The position numbers and the translations under genes are program-made. This document shows, piece by piece, positions 1 to 8,930 of a DNA stretch of 64,000 nt. Each line of letters starts with the position of its first letter. Position 1 is the first letter of the stretch. Source of the DNA: Flavobacterium sp. Root901 (GTDB lineage: Bacteria > Bacteroidota > Bacteroidia > Flavobacteriales > Flavobacteriaceae); contig NZ_LMJB01000007.1 in assembly GCF_001429765.1 (NCBI RefSeq), positions 122,780 to 186,779 of the forward strand, written 5' to 3'. The notes beneath the pieces are model-generated. The model was not told the DNA's origin. It saw only the letters and a program-made list of their open reading frames with translations, and searched no databases.

Positions 1-2
1 CT

Positions 3-2894
3 GCGACCCAATCGGTTACAATTGCTGAACCTACTGCAATTTCTGTAACAGAAACTCATATAAATGTTTCTTGTAATGGAGGAGCAAACGGATCTGCAAC
101 AGTAAATGTTACTGGAGGAACCGGAGCTTACACGTATTCATGGGCACCTGCCGGAGGAACAGCTGCAACTGCAACCGGACTTACTGCAGGAACTTACACC
201 GTAACTATTACAGATGCTAATTTATGTTCTGCAACACAAACTGTTACGATTACAGAACCAGCGGTTCTTGCTGCAACAACATCTCAAACTGATGTTTCTT
301 GCAACGGAGGAACTAACGGAACGGCAGCAGTAACTGTTACTGGAGGAACCGGAGCTTATACGTATTCATGGTCTCCATCTGGAGGAACAGCTGCAACTGC
401 AACGGGTCTTGCTGCAGGAACTTATACCGTAACTATTACAGATGCTAATTTATGTTCTGCAACACAAACTGTTACGATTACAGAACCTGTAATACTTACT
501 GCCGGAATATCTAATACTAATGTTTCTTGCAATGGAGGAACTAACGGAACGGCAACAGTAACTGCAGCCGGAGGTACAGCGCCTTATACATATTCATGGT
601 CTCCTGCCGGAGGAACGGCTGCAACTGCAACTGGACTTGCCGCAGGGACTTATACTGCTACGATTACAGATGCTAATGGTTGTACTGTCAACCAATCGGT
701 TGTAATTACACAACCTTCTGCAATTTCTGTAACAGAAACTCATGTAAACGTTTCTTGTAACGGAGGAGCAAATGGATCTGCAACTGTAAATGTAAACGGA
801 GGAACAGGGACTTATACCTATTCCTGGGCTCCTTTTGGAGGAACTGCTGCAACTGCAACTGGATTATCCGCAGGAACTTACACCGCAACAATCACAGACG
901 CAAATGGTTGTACTGCGACCCAATCGGTTACAATTGCTGAACCTACTGCAATTTCTGTAACAGAAACTCATATAAATGTTTCTTGTAATGGAGGAGCAAA
1001 CGGATCTGCAGTTACTGGAGGAACAGGAGCATATACTTACGCATGGTCACCTGCCGGAGGAACAGCTGCAACTGCAACTGCAACTGGATTATCTGCAGGA
1101 ACTTACACCGTAACTATTACAGATGCTAATTCATGTTCTGCAACACAATCTGTTACGATTACAGAACCAGCAGTACTTGCTGCAACAACATCTAAAACTG
1201 ATGTTTCTTGCAACGGAGGAACTAACGGAACAGCAGCAGTAAATGTAACCGGAGGAACCGGAGCTTATACTTATTCATGGTCTCCATCTGGAGGAACAGC
1301 TGCAACTGCAACGGGTCTTGCTGCAGGAACTTATACCGTAACTATTACAGATGCCAACAATTGCACTATAACTAAAACTATTACCATACTTACAACTCCA
1401 GATGTAACTGCACCAGTACCAACGGTTGCTAATCTTCCGGAAATTAGTAATTATTGTTCTGTTTTAGCATCAGAAATTGCTGTACCAACAGCTACAGACA
1501 ATTGTGCCGGAACTTTAAACGGAACAACAACTGATCCTTTAAGCTATAACACTGTTGGAACTTATGTAATCACATGGAAATACGATGATGGAAACGGAAA
1601 TATAACGACTCAGCCGCAAACGGTAAAAGTAACAGCATCTCCACTTAACGCTGTAACCTTTAGCGATGCTCAGTTTACTTATGACGGAAATACACATCCG
1701 CTGCAGGTTGCTAACCTTCCAACCGGAGCAAGTGTTACCTATTCAGCCAATAATTCATCTGTAAATGCCGGAACTTACGTAATCACTGCAACGGTAACAC
1801 CAGCTGCAAGTGCACCAAATTGTTCTACAATAACGCTTACAGCAAATCTTGTTATCAATAAAGCGCCACAGCAGATTACATTTAACGCAATTCCGGTTAA
1901 AACTCTTGGAGGTACGAATACTTTTGATTTAACTGCATCATCAAGTTCAAATTTAGCTGTAACTTACACCTCTACTTACACTACTCCACTTGCTCCGGCT
2001 ACGGTTTCTGCAAGTGGTACTGTAAATATGTTAAGAGCTGGTGAGATTTTAATTACTGCTCATCAGGACGGAAATCAAAATTATCTGCCTGCAAATGATG
2101 TTTCTCAATTATTGGTTATCCTAAACAACAATATCGATGTTAAGAGAATCATTATAGGAACAAAAGTTTTTGACAATCCAGGAAAGACACTTTCTTATGT
2201 ATTGCCTTGCGGAGATACAAATCCAAATGTTTCTATTGTAAATGAATCTGGTGCGATTATAACTCCTTCTGCTAATTTTACAATTCAGACTCCTAAACCG
2301 GGAATTTACAATCAGAATGTAACCATTACATCACAAGACGGAAGTTTATCAGCAACATATTCTATTACTGTTGAGAAACCATTTAATTTCTTCGACATTG
2401 TTAAACAGAAATTTAATAACGTACTTCTTGTAAATAATAATCCACAGACAAATGGCGGTTATGAATTTGTTTCATACGAATGGTTCAAAAATGGACAATC
2501 AATTGGAACAGGACAGTATTTTTCTGCAGGAGAAACTATTACATCATTACTGGACCCAACGGCAGATTACAGTGTAAAAATGACAACTAAAGATGGAAAA
2601 GTACTGCATACATGTGCATCTAAAATCGTGTTGACAAATACACTGCAGGCTAAACTTTATCCTAACCCAATTGAATTAGGAAAAGTGATTACTATCGAAG
2701 CAGATTTCCCTACTGAAGAATTAGAGAAAATGCAGATTAGTCTTTATTCTGTTGCAGGTCAATTAGTTAAAACTGTACAGTCATCTACAGCTAAAACAGA
2801 AATACAATTACCTCAAACAACTGAAAGTAATATGTACTTGGTGATTCTTGAAACGCCAAACATCAAAAAATCTTTCAAAGTAATTGTAAAATAA
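3..2894 (+). CDS. SprB-repeat surface adhesin, C-terminal part (5' end outside window)
   Basis: The reading frame is open from the left edge to the stop, so this is the C-terminal ~963 residues of a larger secreted protein. Seen in order: six SprB-type repeats of about 76 residues (roughly residues 9-462 of the visible part), each with SCNGG, YxYSW and AGTYT...ITDAN signatures; an HYR-like Ig domain (about 470-545); an MBG-like beta domain (about 550-640); further Ig-like sequence; and a C-terminal T9SS type A sorting domain that begins KLYPNP and ends in KKSFKVIVK. SprB is the mobile gliding adhesin of Flavobacterium johnsoniae, and proteins of this build are exported by the type IX secretion system and anchored on the cell surface. 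The first in-frame ATG (2028) is internal and is not the true start. Whether this is SprB itself or another SprB-repeat adhesin cannot be told without the N-terminus. Confidence 0.9.
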   Translation, partial: ATQSVTIAEPTAISVTETHINVSCNGGANGSATVNVTGGTGAYTYSWAPAGGTAATATGLTAGTYTVTITDANLCSATQTVTITEPAVLAATTSQTDVSCNGGTNGTAAVTVTGGTGAYTYSWSPSGGTAATATGLAAGTYTVTITDANLCSATQTVTITEPVILTAGISNTNVSCNGGTNGTATVTAAGGTAPYTYSWSPAGGTAATATGLAAGTYTATITDANGCTVNQSVVITQPSAISVTETHVNVSCNGGANGSATVNVNGGTGTYTYSWAPFGGTAATATGLSAGTYTATITDANGCTATQSVTIAEPTAISVTETHINVSCNGGANGSAVTGGTGAYTYAWSPAGGTAATATATGLSAGTYTVTITDANSCSATQSVTITEPAVLAATTSKTDVSCNGGTNGTAAVNVTGGTGAYTYSWSPSGGTAATATGLAAGTYTVTITDANNCTITKTITILTTPDVTAPVPTVANLPEISNYCSVLASEIAVPTATDNCAGTLNGTTTDPLSYNTVGTYVITWKYDDGNGNITTQPQTVKVTASPLNAVTFSDAQFTYDGNTHPLQVANLPTGASVTYSANNSSVNAGTYVITATVTPAASAPNCSTITLTANLVINKAPQQITFNAIPVKTLGGTNTFDLTASSSSNLAVTYTSTYTTPLAPATVSASGTVNMLRAGEILITAHQDGNQNYLPANDVSQLLVILNNNIDVKRIIIGTKVFDNPGKTLSYVLPCGDTNPNVSIVNESGAIITPSANFTIQTPKPGIYNQNVTITSQDGSLSATYSITVEKPFNFFDIVKQKFNNVLLVNNNPQTNGGYEFVSYEWFKNGQSIGTGQYFSAGETITSLLDPTADYSVKMTTKDGKVLHTCASKIVLTNTLQAKLYPNPIELGKVITIEADFPTEELEKMQISLYSVAGQLVKTVQSSTAKTEIQLPQTTESNMYLVILETPNIKKSFKVIVK
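27..1388 (+). repeat. Six tandem 228-bp SprB coding repeats with a four-unit higher-order period
   Basis: Units begin at 27, 255, 483, 711, 939 and 1164, each with GAACC(A/T) or CAACCTTCT. The spacing is exactly 228 bp except for unit 5 (225 bp), which has lost 9 bp and gained 6 bp, both in frame. Units 1 and 5 are identical over about 100 bp from their upstream flank, and units 2 and 6 are also nearly identical, so a 912-bp block of four units has been duplicated. Confidence 0.92.
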
Positions 2895-2946
2895 ATAAAA
2901 CCTGCCAGTACTAGATAAAAATAGTACTGGCATAATATAACTTAAG

Positions 2947-3798
2947 ATGAAAAAAAATATTAACAGCTATATAACATCGCTTGCCATCTGTACAGCATTT
3001 CTTGCGACATCACTAAATAGTTATGGCCAGGACAAAAAACAAGAGTTTTCGATTTCACTGGGAGGACCTTTTTCCTATATAGATTCTAATTCTTCAGGAA
3101 AAACTGTTCCGGGAAATGGTGTCAGCGCTGGTCTTCGCTATTCTTATTATTTAAACGAAGGATTAAGCGTAGGAGTTGGAGTTGAATATCAGACTTACAA
3201 TTCTGATTTAAAATTTAATTCTCTAAGCGGAGCATATTTTACTACTGACGCTGAAAGTGAAAATTTTCAATTCAGATACCGAGGTACAAATGTAAGAGAA
3301 GAGCAAAAACTCGCTTATATCAATGTGCCAATAACGCTTCAATTTGAAACTCCGGGTACTTCTAAATTTTATATCGCGGGTGGAGCAAAAATTGGTTTCG
3401 CTTCAAGCGGAAGTTATCAGACAACTTTTCAAAATTTAACGACAAGCGGGTATTATCCGCAATACAATGTTGAGTTATTCAATCCGGCATTTGCAGGTTT
3501 TGCAAATACTAACAATCTTCAGACAGTAAAACAGGATCTGGATACTGAAGTTTCTTATTCAGCAACCCTGGAAACTGGTTTAAAACAAGAACTGGGCAGC
3601 AGAAATTCAATTTATATTGGTGTTTATTTTGAATATGGTTTGAATAATATCTACGATAAAAACGGAAACAAACCTTTAGTGCAGTACAATGCAGAATTAC
3701 CGGTAGAATTAGGATATAACACTTTATTCGATACCGCGTTGAGCAGCAATGTAAGACTAGTTTCATACGGTCTTAAACTAAGATTTGCATTACGATAA
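2947..3798 (+). CDS. Outer-membrane beta-barrel protein downstream of the adhesin
   Basis: A 283-residue protein with a signal peptide (cleavage likely after NSYGQ, about residue 28). It then shows alternating aromatic/glycine-rich strands such as GLRYSYYLNEGLSVGVGVEY and ends in KLRFALR, a typical outer-membrane barrel C-terminus. It fits the broad PorT-like/OMP_b-brl group of Bacteroidota barrels. The gene follows the adhesin by 52 bp on the same strand and shares its terminator, so the two are probably cotranscribed. In F. johnsoniae, sprB is followed by sprF, an outer-membrane protein needed for SprB delivery. This protein occupies the same relative position but does not look like the PorP/SprF family. 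A role in export or anchoring is inference from position only. Confidence 0.8.
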   Translation: MKKNINSYITSLAICTAFLATSLNSYGQDKKQEFSISLGGPFSYIDSNSSGKTVPGNGVSAGLRYSYYLNEGLSVGVGVEYQTYNSDLKFNSLSGAYFTTDAESENFQFRYRGTNVREEQKLAYINVPITLQFETPGTSKFYIAGGAKIGFASSGSYQTTFQNLTTSGYYPQYNVELFNPAFAGFANTNNLQTVKQDLDTEVSYSATLETGLKQELGSRNSIYIGVYFEYGLNNIYDKNGNKPLVQYNAELPVELGYNTLFDTALSSNVRLVSYGLKLRFALR

Positions 3799-3824
3799 TC
3801 TGATAATTACAACTGGTTAAAAAC

Positions 3825-3861
3825 AAAAAACCTGTAAGATTAAATTCTTACAGGTTTTTTT
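3825..3861. terminator. Bidirectional rho-independent terminator
   Basis: A 9-bp perfect stem (CCTGTAAGA at 3831-3839 with TCTTACAGG at 3846-3854) is flanked by an A run on the left and a T run on the right. It sits between the converging barrel gene and the small lipoprotein gene and can serve both. Confidence 0.85.
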
Positions 3862-3875
3862 CTTTATAATACAGT

Positions 3876-4103
3876 CTATTTTTTAATAGAATCTGTTTTT
3901 ATAGTTGTAACTGTATCTGTAACAGTTGAATCAATTTCCGGTCCTACAGTATCAATAATGGCTTCTGTAGAATCTGTGTATCCCGGAGACTCGGTTGGAG
4001 TCTCGTTCTTCTTGCATGAAAATGCTAATCCTGCTAACAGAATCAACAATGCAACTTTGGTTTTTAATAGCGTTTTCATAATTATATTTTTTACTGTTTG
4101 CAT
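3876..4103 (-). CDS. Small acidic lipoprotein
   Basis: A 75-residue protein, or 67 residues if translation starts at the second ATG (4079), which places the charged KTLLKTK stretch directly before the hydrophobic segment. The lipobox is LAFSC with Cys at about residue 30, so it should be lipid-anchored. The mature part is only about 45 residues, low in complexity and rich in Thr, Asp, Glu and Ser (for example DSTVTDTVTTIKTDS), with no recognisable domain. It is monocistronic and shares a terminator with the converging gene. The function is unknown. Such short acidic lipoproteins are common in Flavobacterium. Confidence 0.7.
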   Translation of the reverse strand: MQTVKNIIMKTLLKTKVALLILLAGLAFSCKKNETPTESPGYTDSTEAIIDTVGPEIDSTVTDTVTTIKTDSIKK

Positions 4104-4229
4104 GCATGTTAATATTTCAAAGTTAAAATACTCAATGCCAATATCCTTACATAATTATTACTATCATTTATAGAACTCAAAGAAATACATCAAATACTGT
4201 TAAAATTTTGTTTTTTTTAATAGAAAAAT

Positions 4230-5831
4230 CTATTCTTCATACATTTCCATCCAAAGGCGTGTTTCTTCCAAATCCAGTTCTTTTTCAATTTTTCTGAAAA
4301 TTTCCTCGTTGACAGAACCTTTCTTGTGCATGTTTTCCAGCTTGCTGCGTTCCACATTCAAAAGATCAATTTGAATTTTAGTGAAATCATTAAAAATCTC
4401 ATTTCCAAATACTTTTCCGTTTCCGAAAAAGTTAGCCGGAAGTTCTGTCTTTTGTAAACGATTAAATTTTACTTCATATTTACTTTTTATATTATGAAGC
4501 AGTTCATCATCTAATAATGAAAAATTATCTTCAATATGAGCAATCGTTTCTGAAACAATTATATTTCGAACATCATACTCTTCTGCTAAAATTGAATACC
4601 TTTCAATTTTAAGCTTTTTGATCAGCCACGGAAGTGTAAGTCCCTGAATTACCAGAGTCGAAAGGATAACACAAAAAACCAGATAAATGATAAGGTTTCG
4701 AAGCGGAAATTCTTCTGTTTTATTCAACATTAACGGCAGTGCCAAAGCGGCGGCCATAGAAACCACGCCACGCATTCCGGACCATCCAAAAACAATCATA
4801 TTTCGGTAATCGAATTCTTCTTTCAACCGGATTTTTTTACTGAGTAAACGCGGAATCATCGTTGCCGGAACTACCCATAAAAAACGAACTACGATCACAA
4901 CAATACTAATTACAGCCCCCCATATAAATAACGAATTTCCAGAGTAATTGCTGATTCCTTCAATAATTTGTCTCAGCTGTAATCCTATCAAAATGAAGAT
5001 TAAACCGTTAAGGATATTGCTTAAAACATCCCAAATGGCATTCGTCATTATTCGGCTTTCATGAGAAAAAATAGTACCGGACCGCGCTGCCAGAAAAAGT
5101 CCGGTTGCTACAACTGCCAAAACTCCGGAACCCTCAAAGTGTTCGGCAATCAGATAAGATGAAAATGGCGTTAATAAGGTAAGCGTTACTTCAATAATAT
5201 CATCACAAACGAATCTTTTATGAATATAATACATTATAAATCCAACGGCCAGACCTATTGCAATTCCTAAAACGGACATTAAAACAAAATTTAAACCTGC
5301 CTGCCACAAAACAAAGTTTCCTGCGGTTATGGCGGTTAATGCATATTTATAAGCCACAAGACCGCTGGCATCATTTACCAAACTTTCTCCTTCGAGAATT
5401 GCAATTAATCTTGGGTGCAGGCCCAGTCCTTTAGTAATAGCTGTTGCAGAAACCGCATCTGGAGGCGAAACAATGGCGCCAAGCAAAAATGCTAACGGCC
5501 AGGAAATATCATCTATCAGCCAGTGGGCAACAATAGCCACCAATCCGGTAGTAAAAAAGACCAGACCAACGGCTGCCAAAGTTATCGGCCGGATTGTCTG
5601 TTTAAATTCAGACCAGCTTGTATGCCATGCAGCATGATATAAAAGCGGTGGAAGAAATATAATAAAAACAATTTCAGGGCTTAATGCAATAACCGGAAGC
5701 CCCGGAACAACACTAATTATTACACCACACATAACCAATACAATAGGAATTGGAAAATTATACCTTTTACTTACTAAACTAAGAAAAGCTACGCCAAAAA
5801 GTAACATTATAATTACTGTGATATTTTCCAT
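4230..5831 (-). CDS. CPA1-family Na+/H+ antiporter
   Basis: A 533-residue inner-membrane protein that exchanges Na+ (or K+) for H+ and so serves pH and sodium homeostasis. About 12 hydrophobic segments fill residues 5-415. Family motifs are present: the ion-site region SPPDAVSATAI near residue 122 and GESLVNDASGLVAY near residue 147, with the Asn-Asp pair typical of electroneutral NhaP/NHE transporters. The last ~115 residues are a charged, probably cytoplasmic tail rich in Lys and Glu, as in bacterial YjcE-type members. The length is normal. There is no cotranscribed neighbour. Ion specificity cannot be read from sequence. Confidence 0.9.
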   Translation of the reverse strand: MENITVIIMLLFGVAFLSLVSKRYNFPIPIVLVMCGVIISVVPGLPVIALSPEIVFIIFLPPLLYHAAWHTSWSEFKQTIRPITLAAVGLVFFTTGLVAIVAHWLIDDISWPLAFLLGAIVSPPDAVSATAITKGLGLHPRLIAILEGESLVNDASGLVAYKYALTAITAGNFVLWQAGLNFVLMSVLGIAIGLAVGFIMYYIHKRFVCDDIIEVTLTLLTPFSSYLIAEHFEGSGVLAVVATGLFLAARSGTIFSHESRIMTNAIWDVLSNILNGLIFILIGLQLRQIIEGISNYSGNSLFIWGAVISIVVIVVRFLWVVPATMIPRLLSKKIRLKEEFDYRNMIVFGWSGMRGVVSMAAALALPLMLNKTEEFPLRNLIIYLVFCVILSTLVIQGLTLPWLIKKLKIERYSILAEEYDVRNIIVSETIAHIEDNFSLLDDELLHNIKSKYEVKFNRLQKTELPANFFGNGKVFGNEIFNDFTKIQIDLLNVERSKLENMHKKGSVNEEIFRKIEKELDLEETRLWMEMYEE

Positions 5832-5951
5832 TTACTGCGGATATTTAATTGTTTTGGATGATAAATTTGTGGGCACTAAAATACTATTTTATGAGAATTA
5901 AATTAAATTCTCTTTAAAAAGAATGTTGCGTTTATTCGGTTTGGCGTTTAA

Positions 5952-6088
5952 TTTTAAACACACAGAACATAGTTTCAATCTTAAAAAAGGCGTTTCACTT
6001 GTTTAAAAAGTATAGCTATGTGTAAAAGCGTGCTTTTTTTTAAAACTCTTTTTTAAAAACAATAATTCTATGTTTCTATGTGTTTAAA
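5952..6088. repeat. Dispersed inverted repeat (CACATAGAAACATAG type)
   Basis: Left arm at 5952-5972 and right arm at 6068-6088 are about 20 bp each and complementary apart from one indel and a few mismatches. The core is A/T-rich with a further CTATGTGT half-site at about 6014. It is a separate family from those in the PUL. Confidence 0.6.
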
Positions 6089-6132
6089 TTTAAAACCTTC
6101 TTTAAAAAAATAATCTAAGTGTTTAAAATAAA

Positions 6133-6160
6133 AAAACCGGAAAAATATCCGGCTTTTGTT
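6133..6160 (-). terminator. Terminator of nrdBA
   Basis: On the minus strand a stem AAAAGCCGGA/TCCGGTTTTT with a 6-nt loop is followed by a T run. It lies immediately after the nrdA stop codon. Confidence 0.8.
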
Positions 6161-6161
6161 T

Positions 6162-7859
6162 TTAAGATTCGCAGCTGCTGCAGGTAACAAGACTTGTTAC
6201 TAATTCTTTAGAAACACTTTGACTTCTTTGATAATATAAGCTTTTAATACCCAGCTGCCAGGCTTCTATAAGCAAACGGTTGACTTCTTTAACCGGAAGG
6301 TCTGCCGGAATGTTAAGATTAAGACTCTGTCCCTGATCGACAAACTTCTGGCGGATAGCTGCCTGCTGTACAATTTCAAGCTGGCTTATTTCTTTAAACG
6401 TTTTAAAAACATCTTTTTCAGATTGAGAGAGCTGTGTCATATGCTGCACGCTTCCTCCGTTCAGCATAATTTCTCTCCACACTTCTTCATTATCAAGACC
6501 TTTTTCTTCCAATAATTTTTTCAGGTATTTATTTTTGCGCATAAAATTACCTTTACTCAAACCGGCTTTATAATAATTACTGCTAAAAGGCTCAATTCCC
6601 GGAGAAGTCTGTCCTAAAATAGCCGATGATGAGGTAGTTGGCGCAATTGCCATTGTTGTCGTATTACGTTTTCCGTAACCTTTTAATAATTCAGGCTCGC
6701 CATAAATCCTTGCTAATTCCTGTGTCGCTTTATCAGCTTTGTCACTAATATGTTTGAAGATCTCTGTCGTTTTTAATTTGGCTTCCATTCCTTCAAACGG
6801 AATCATATTTTTTTGCAGATAAGAATGCCATCCTAATACACCCAAACCTAAGGCACGATGTCGTTTTGCAAACTTATTTGCCGCCGAAAGATAATAATTG
6901 CCCTCTGTTTTTTCGATAAATTCCTGCAGAACAGCATCCAGGAAAAATATAGCCAGCTTTACCGCTTCTGTATCTTTCCATTCTTCATAAAGCTCCAGAT
7001 TCATTGAAGACAGGCAGCATATAAAAGATTCGTCCTGAGTAGAAGGAAGCATAATTTCACTACATAAATTGCTGGCATTAATACGAAGGTTTTGATCCTT
7101 ATAAACCTGTGGTTTGCTTTTATTTACATTGTCACTAAAGAAGATGTAAGGCAACCCTTTTTGCTGACGGCTTTCTAAAACTTTTGCCCAAATTTGTCTT
7201 TTATCAATATCACCGTCAATCATTTCCTGCATCCAGTAATCTGGCACACAGATCCCGGTAAACAAATTCTGAATTGGATTTCCGATACTTTTAATTTTTA
7301 AAAACTCCTCAATATCCGGATGGTCAATATCCAGATAAGCTGCAAATGCACCACGGCGCACTCCGCCTTGCGAAATGGTATCCATGGCAGTATCAAAAAG
7401 CTTCATAAAACTTACTGCTCCACTACTCTTTCCGTTGTCTGTTACAGCACTTCCGCGCTCGCGTAGTTCTCCAAAATAACCAGAAGTCCCTCCGCCTATT
7501 TTAGTCTGCATAATGACTTCGCCCAATTTATGCGTAATTCCTTCAATTTTATCAGGAACATGAACGTTAAAACAAGAAATTGGCAGACCTCTTTCTGTTC
7601 CCATGTTGGCCCATACAGGCGAACTGATACTCATCCAGCCGCGTTCGATCATTTCTACAAAAGACTCTTTTAACTCCGGTTTGTATAATCTTCTTGCTGC
7701 TGCCGTACAAATTCTGTCAATTGCACCTTCAACAGTTTCTCCTTTTAAAAGATAACCGCGGTTTAAAATTTGTTCACTTTCAGAGTTCTTCCACCACATT
7801 TTGGTTCCTGCTTCATTATGCGGAAGATTATTAACTTCATTTATATCTGTATTCATCAT
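6162..7859 (-). CDS. nrdA: Ribonucleoside-diphosphate reductase alpha subunit, minimal class Id type
   Basis: The 565-residue catalytic subunit reduces NDPs to dNDPs. Visible active-site elements are Cys96 (PISCFNV) and Cys281 or Cys282 (FICCLSS) as the redox pair, Asn264-Cys266-Glu268 (NLCSE) for radical chemistry, the Tyr542-Tyr543 pair of the radical pathway, and a C-terminal swinging pair CSSC (Cys560/Cys563). The protein starts directly with the catalytic domain and has no N-terminal ATP-cone, so the usual dATP activity control is missing. This short form matches the minimal architecture described for the F. johnsoniae class Id enzyme. It lies 9 bp downstream of nrdB in one transcript. 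An adjacent second ATG makes the start uncertain by one codon. Confidence 0.92.
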   Translation of the reverse strand: MMNTDINEVNNLPHNEAGTKMWWKNSESEQILNRGYLLKGETVEGAIDRICTAAARRLYKPELKESFVEMIERGWMSISSPVWANMGTERGLPISCFNVHVPDKIEGITHKLGEVIMQTKIGGGTSGYFGELRERGSAVTDNGKSSGAVSFMKLFDTAMDTISQGGVRRGAFAAYLDIDHPDIEEFLKIKSIGNPIQNLFTGICVPDYWMQEMIDGDIDKRQIWAKVLESRQQKGLPYIFFSDNVNKSKPQVYKDQNLRINASNLCSEIMLPSTQDESFICCLSSMNLELYEEWKDTEAVKLAIFFLDAVLQEFIEKTEGNYYLSAANKFAKRHRALGLGVLGWHSYLQKNMIPFEGMEAKLKTTEIFKHISDKADKATQELARIYGEPELLKGYGKRNTTTMAIAPTTSSSAILGQTSPGIEPFSSNYYKAGLSKGNFMRKNKYLKKLLEEKGLDNEEVWREIMLNGGSVQHMTQLSQSEKDVFKTFKEISQLEIVQQAAIRQKFVDQGQSLNLNIPADLPVKEVNRLLIEAWQLGIKSLYYQRSQSVSKELVTSLVTCSSCES

Positions 7860-7868
7860 ATTTTGCTT

Positions 7869-8843
7869 TTAGAAAAGATCGTTTGCCGTAATACTTTTAT
7901 CGTGTTTTGTATATTCTACAGGACGTTTTGCAAAGAAATCATCCAGACTGTTAGCAAAAACTTCTTCCTCGAACCAGGCTAAAACCTTGTAATCTTCCAT
8001 ACTAACATTAAATATGGTTGGAATACCAATTTGTTTCAGGCTTTCGTCAATTCTAAACTTCATAAAATTTACTAAATCAGCTTTTTTGATGCTTTCAATT
8101 TCACCTTCTTCAAAAATCCAGTCCAAAATATCTGATTCAACTGCAATAGAATCTTTTACTGTTTCTCTAACTAATTCAAGAGTATCGGTATCAAAATAAT
8201 TTGGAAATTCTTCTCTGATTTTATTGATAATATAAATTCCGCCATTGGCATGAATCTGCTCATCAATAGAAGTCCACGCAATAATATTGCTCACATTTTT
8301 CATGTAACCTTTAAATCTTGTAAAAGAAAGCAAAATGGCAAACTGGCTGAAAAGAGAAACATTTTCAATCAGGATACTAAATAAGATCAGCGAAACCATA
8401 TATTTTCGATTGTCCTGAGAACGCGTATCTTTTAAAACATTTGAAAGATAATCTACACGCCTGCGAATAACCGGAACATCAAGAAGTTTTTCAAATTCAT
8501 CATTATAGCCTAAAACTTCCAGAAGACGGGAATAAGCTTCAGAATGCCTGAATTCACATTCTGCAAAAGTACTTCCCAAACCATTAAATTCTGGTTTTGG
8601 AAAATGTTCGTAAATATTTCCCCAAAAACTTTTTACAGCTACCTCAATTTGTGCGATTGCCAGTAAACTGTTTTTTACTGCTGTTTTTTCTGCTAAGGTC
8701 AAATGAGCATGAAAATCCTGAGTATCTGCAGTAAAATCAACTTCTGTATGAACCCAATACGCTTTATTTATCGCTTCTGTAAATTGTAAAACCTCCGGAT
8801 ATTCAAAAGGTTTATAATTGACTCTCTTATCAAATATAGACAT
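7869..8843 (-). CDS. nrdB: Ribonucleoside-diphosphate reductase beta subunit, class Id type
   Basis: A 324-residue ferritin-fold radical subunit. Metal ligands can be placed by motif: Glu67 (AQIEVAVKSF, where many class Ia proteins have Asp), Glu97 and His100 (ECEFRH), Glu160 (LIENVSLF), and Glu195 and His198 (DEQIH). Tyr104 is present four residues after His100. In the F. johnsoniae homologue, known work assigns this family to class Id, in which a dimanganese centre rather than a tyrosyl radical provides the oxidant and no NrdI activase is required. No nrdI or nrdF is seen nearby, which agrees. The gene precedes nrdA and starts the operon. A -7-like TAATTTTG lies at 8923-8930 on the minus strand. 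Confidence 0.92.
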   Translation of the reverse strand: MSIFDKRVNYKPFEYPEVLQFTEAINKAYWVHTEVDFTADTQDFHAHLTLAEKTAVKNSLLAIAQIEVAVKSFWGNIYEHFPKPEFNGLGSTFAECEFRHSEAYSRLLEVLGYNDEFEKLLDVPVIRRRVDYLSNVLKDTRSQDNRKYMVSLILFSILIENVSLFSQFAILLSFTRFKGYMKNVSNIIAWTSIDEQIHANGGIYIINKIREEFPNYFDTDTLELVRETVKDSIAVESDILDWIFEEGEIESIKKADLVNFMKFRIDESLKQIGIPTIFNVSMEDYKVLAWFEEEVFANSLDDFFAKRPVEYTKHDKSITANDLF

Positions 8844-8922
8844 ATATATAGTATTTTAACGGTGACTAAGTAAGGATAGAAAAACAGGATTTGAGGTGGG
8901 GGAACTGCATTTTCTATACTTA

Positions 8923-8930
8923 CAAAATTA
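8923..8930 (-). promoter_or_regulatory. Candidate -7 element of nrdBA
   Basis: TAATTTTG on the minus strand matches the Bacteroidota TAnnTTTG consensus about 80 bp before the nrdB start. No clean TTG -33 partner is seen at the expected distance. Confidence 0.4.

Larger units (their letters stand above)
5832..6161. other. 330-bp gap: dispersed inverted repeat plus nrd terminator
   Basis: This stretch between the antiporter start and the nrdA stop has no convincing ORF. It contains a long inverted repeat (5952-6088) and the nrdBA terminator (6133-6160). The antiporter promoter should lie near 5835-5900, but no clear -33/-7 pair was seen. Confidence 0.6.

Noticed and set aside
706-891. Antisense reading frame within the SprB repeats
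   Set aside because: It is a by-product of the repeat codon composition and lies entirely opposite a clear coding region.
8838-8854. NrdR-box-like ACATATATATAG at the nrdB start
   Set aside because: Single site, overlaps the start codon, and is simple AT alternation. NrdR sites normally come in pairs in the promoter.
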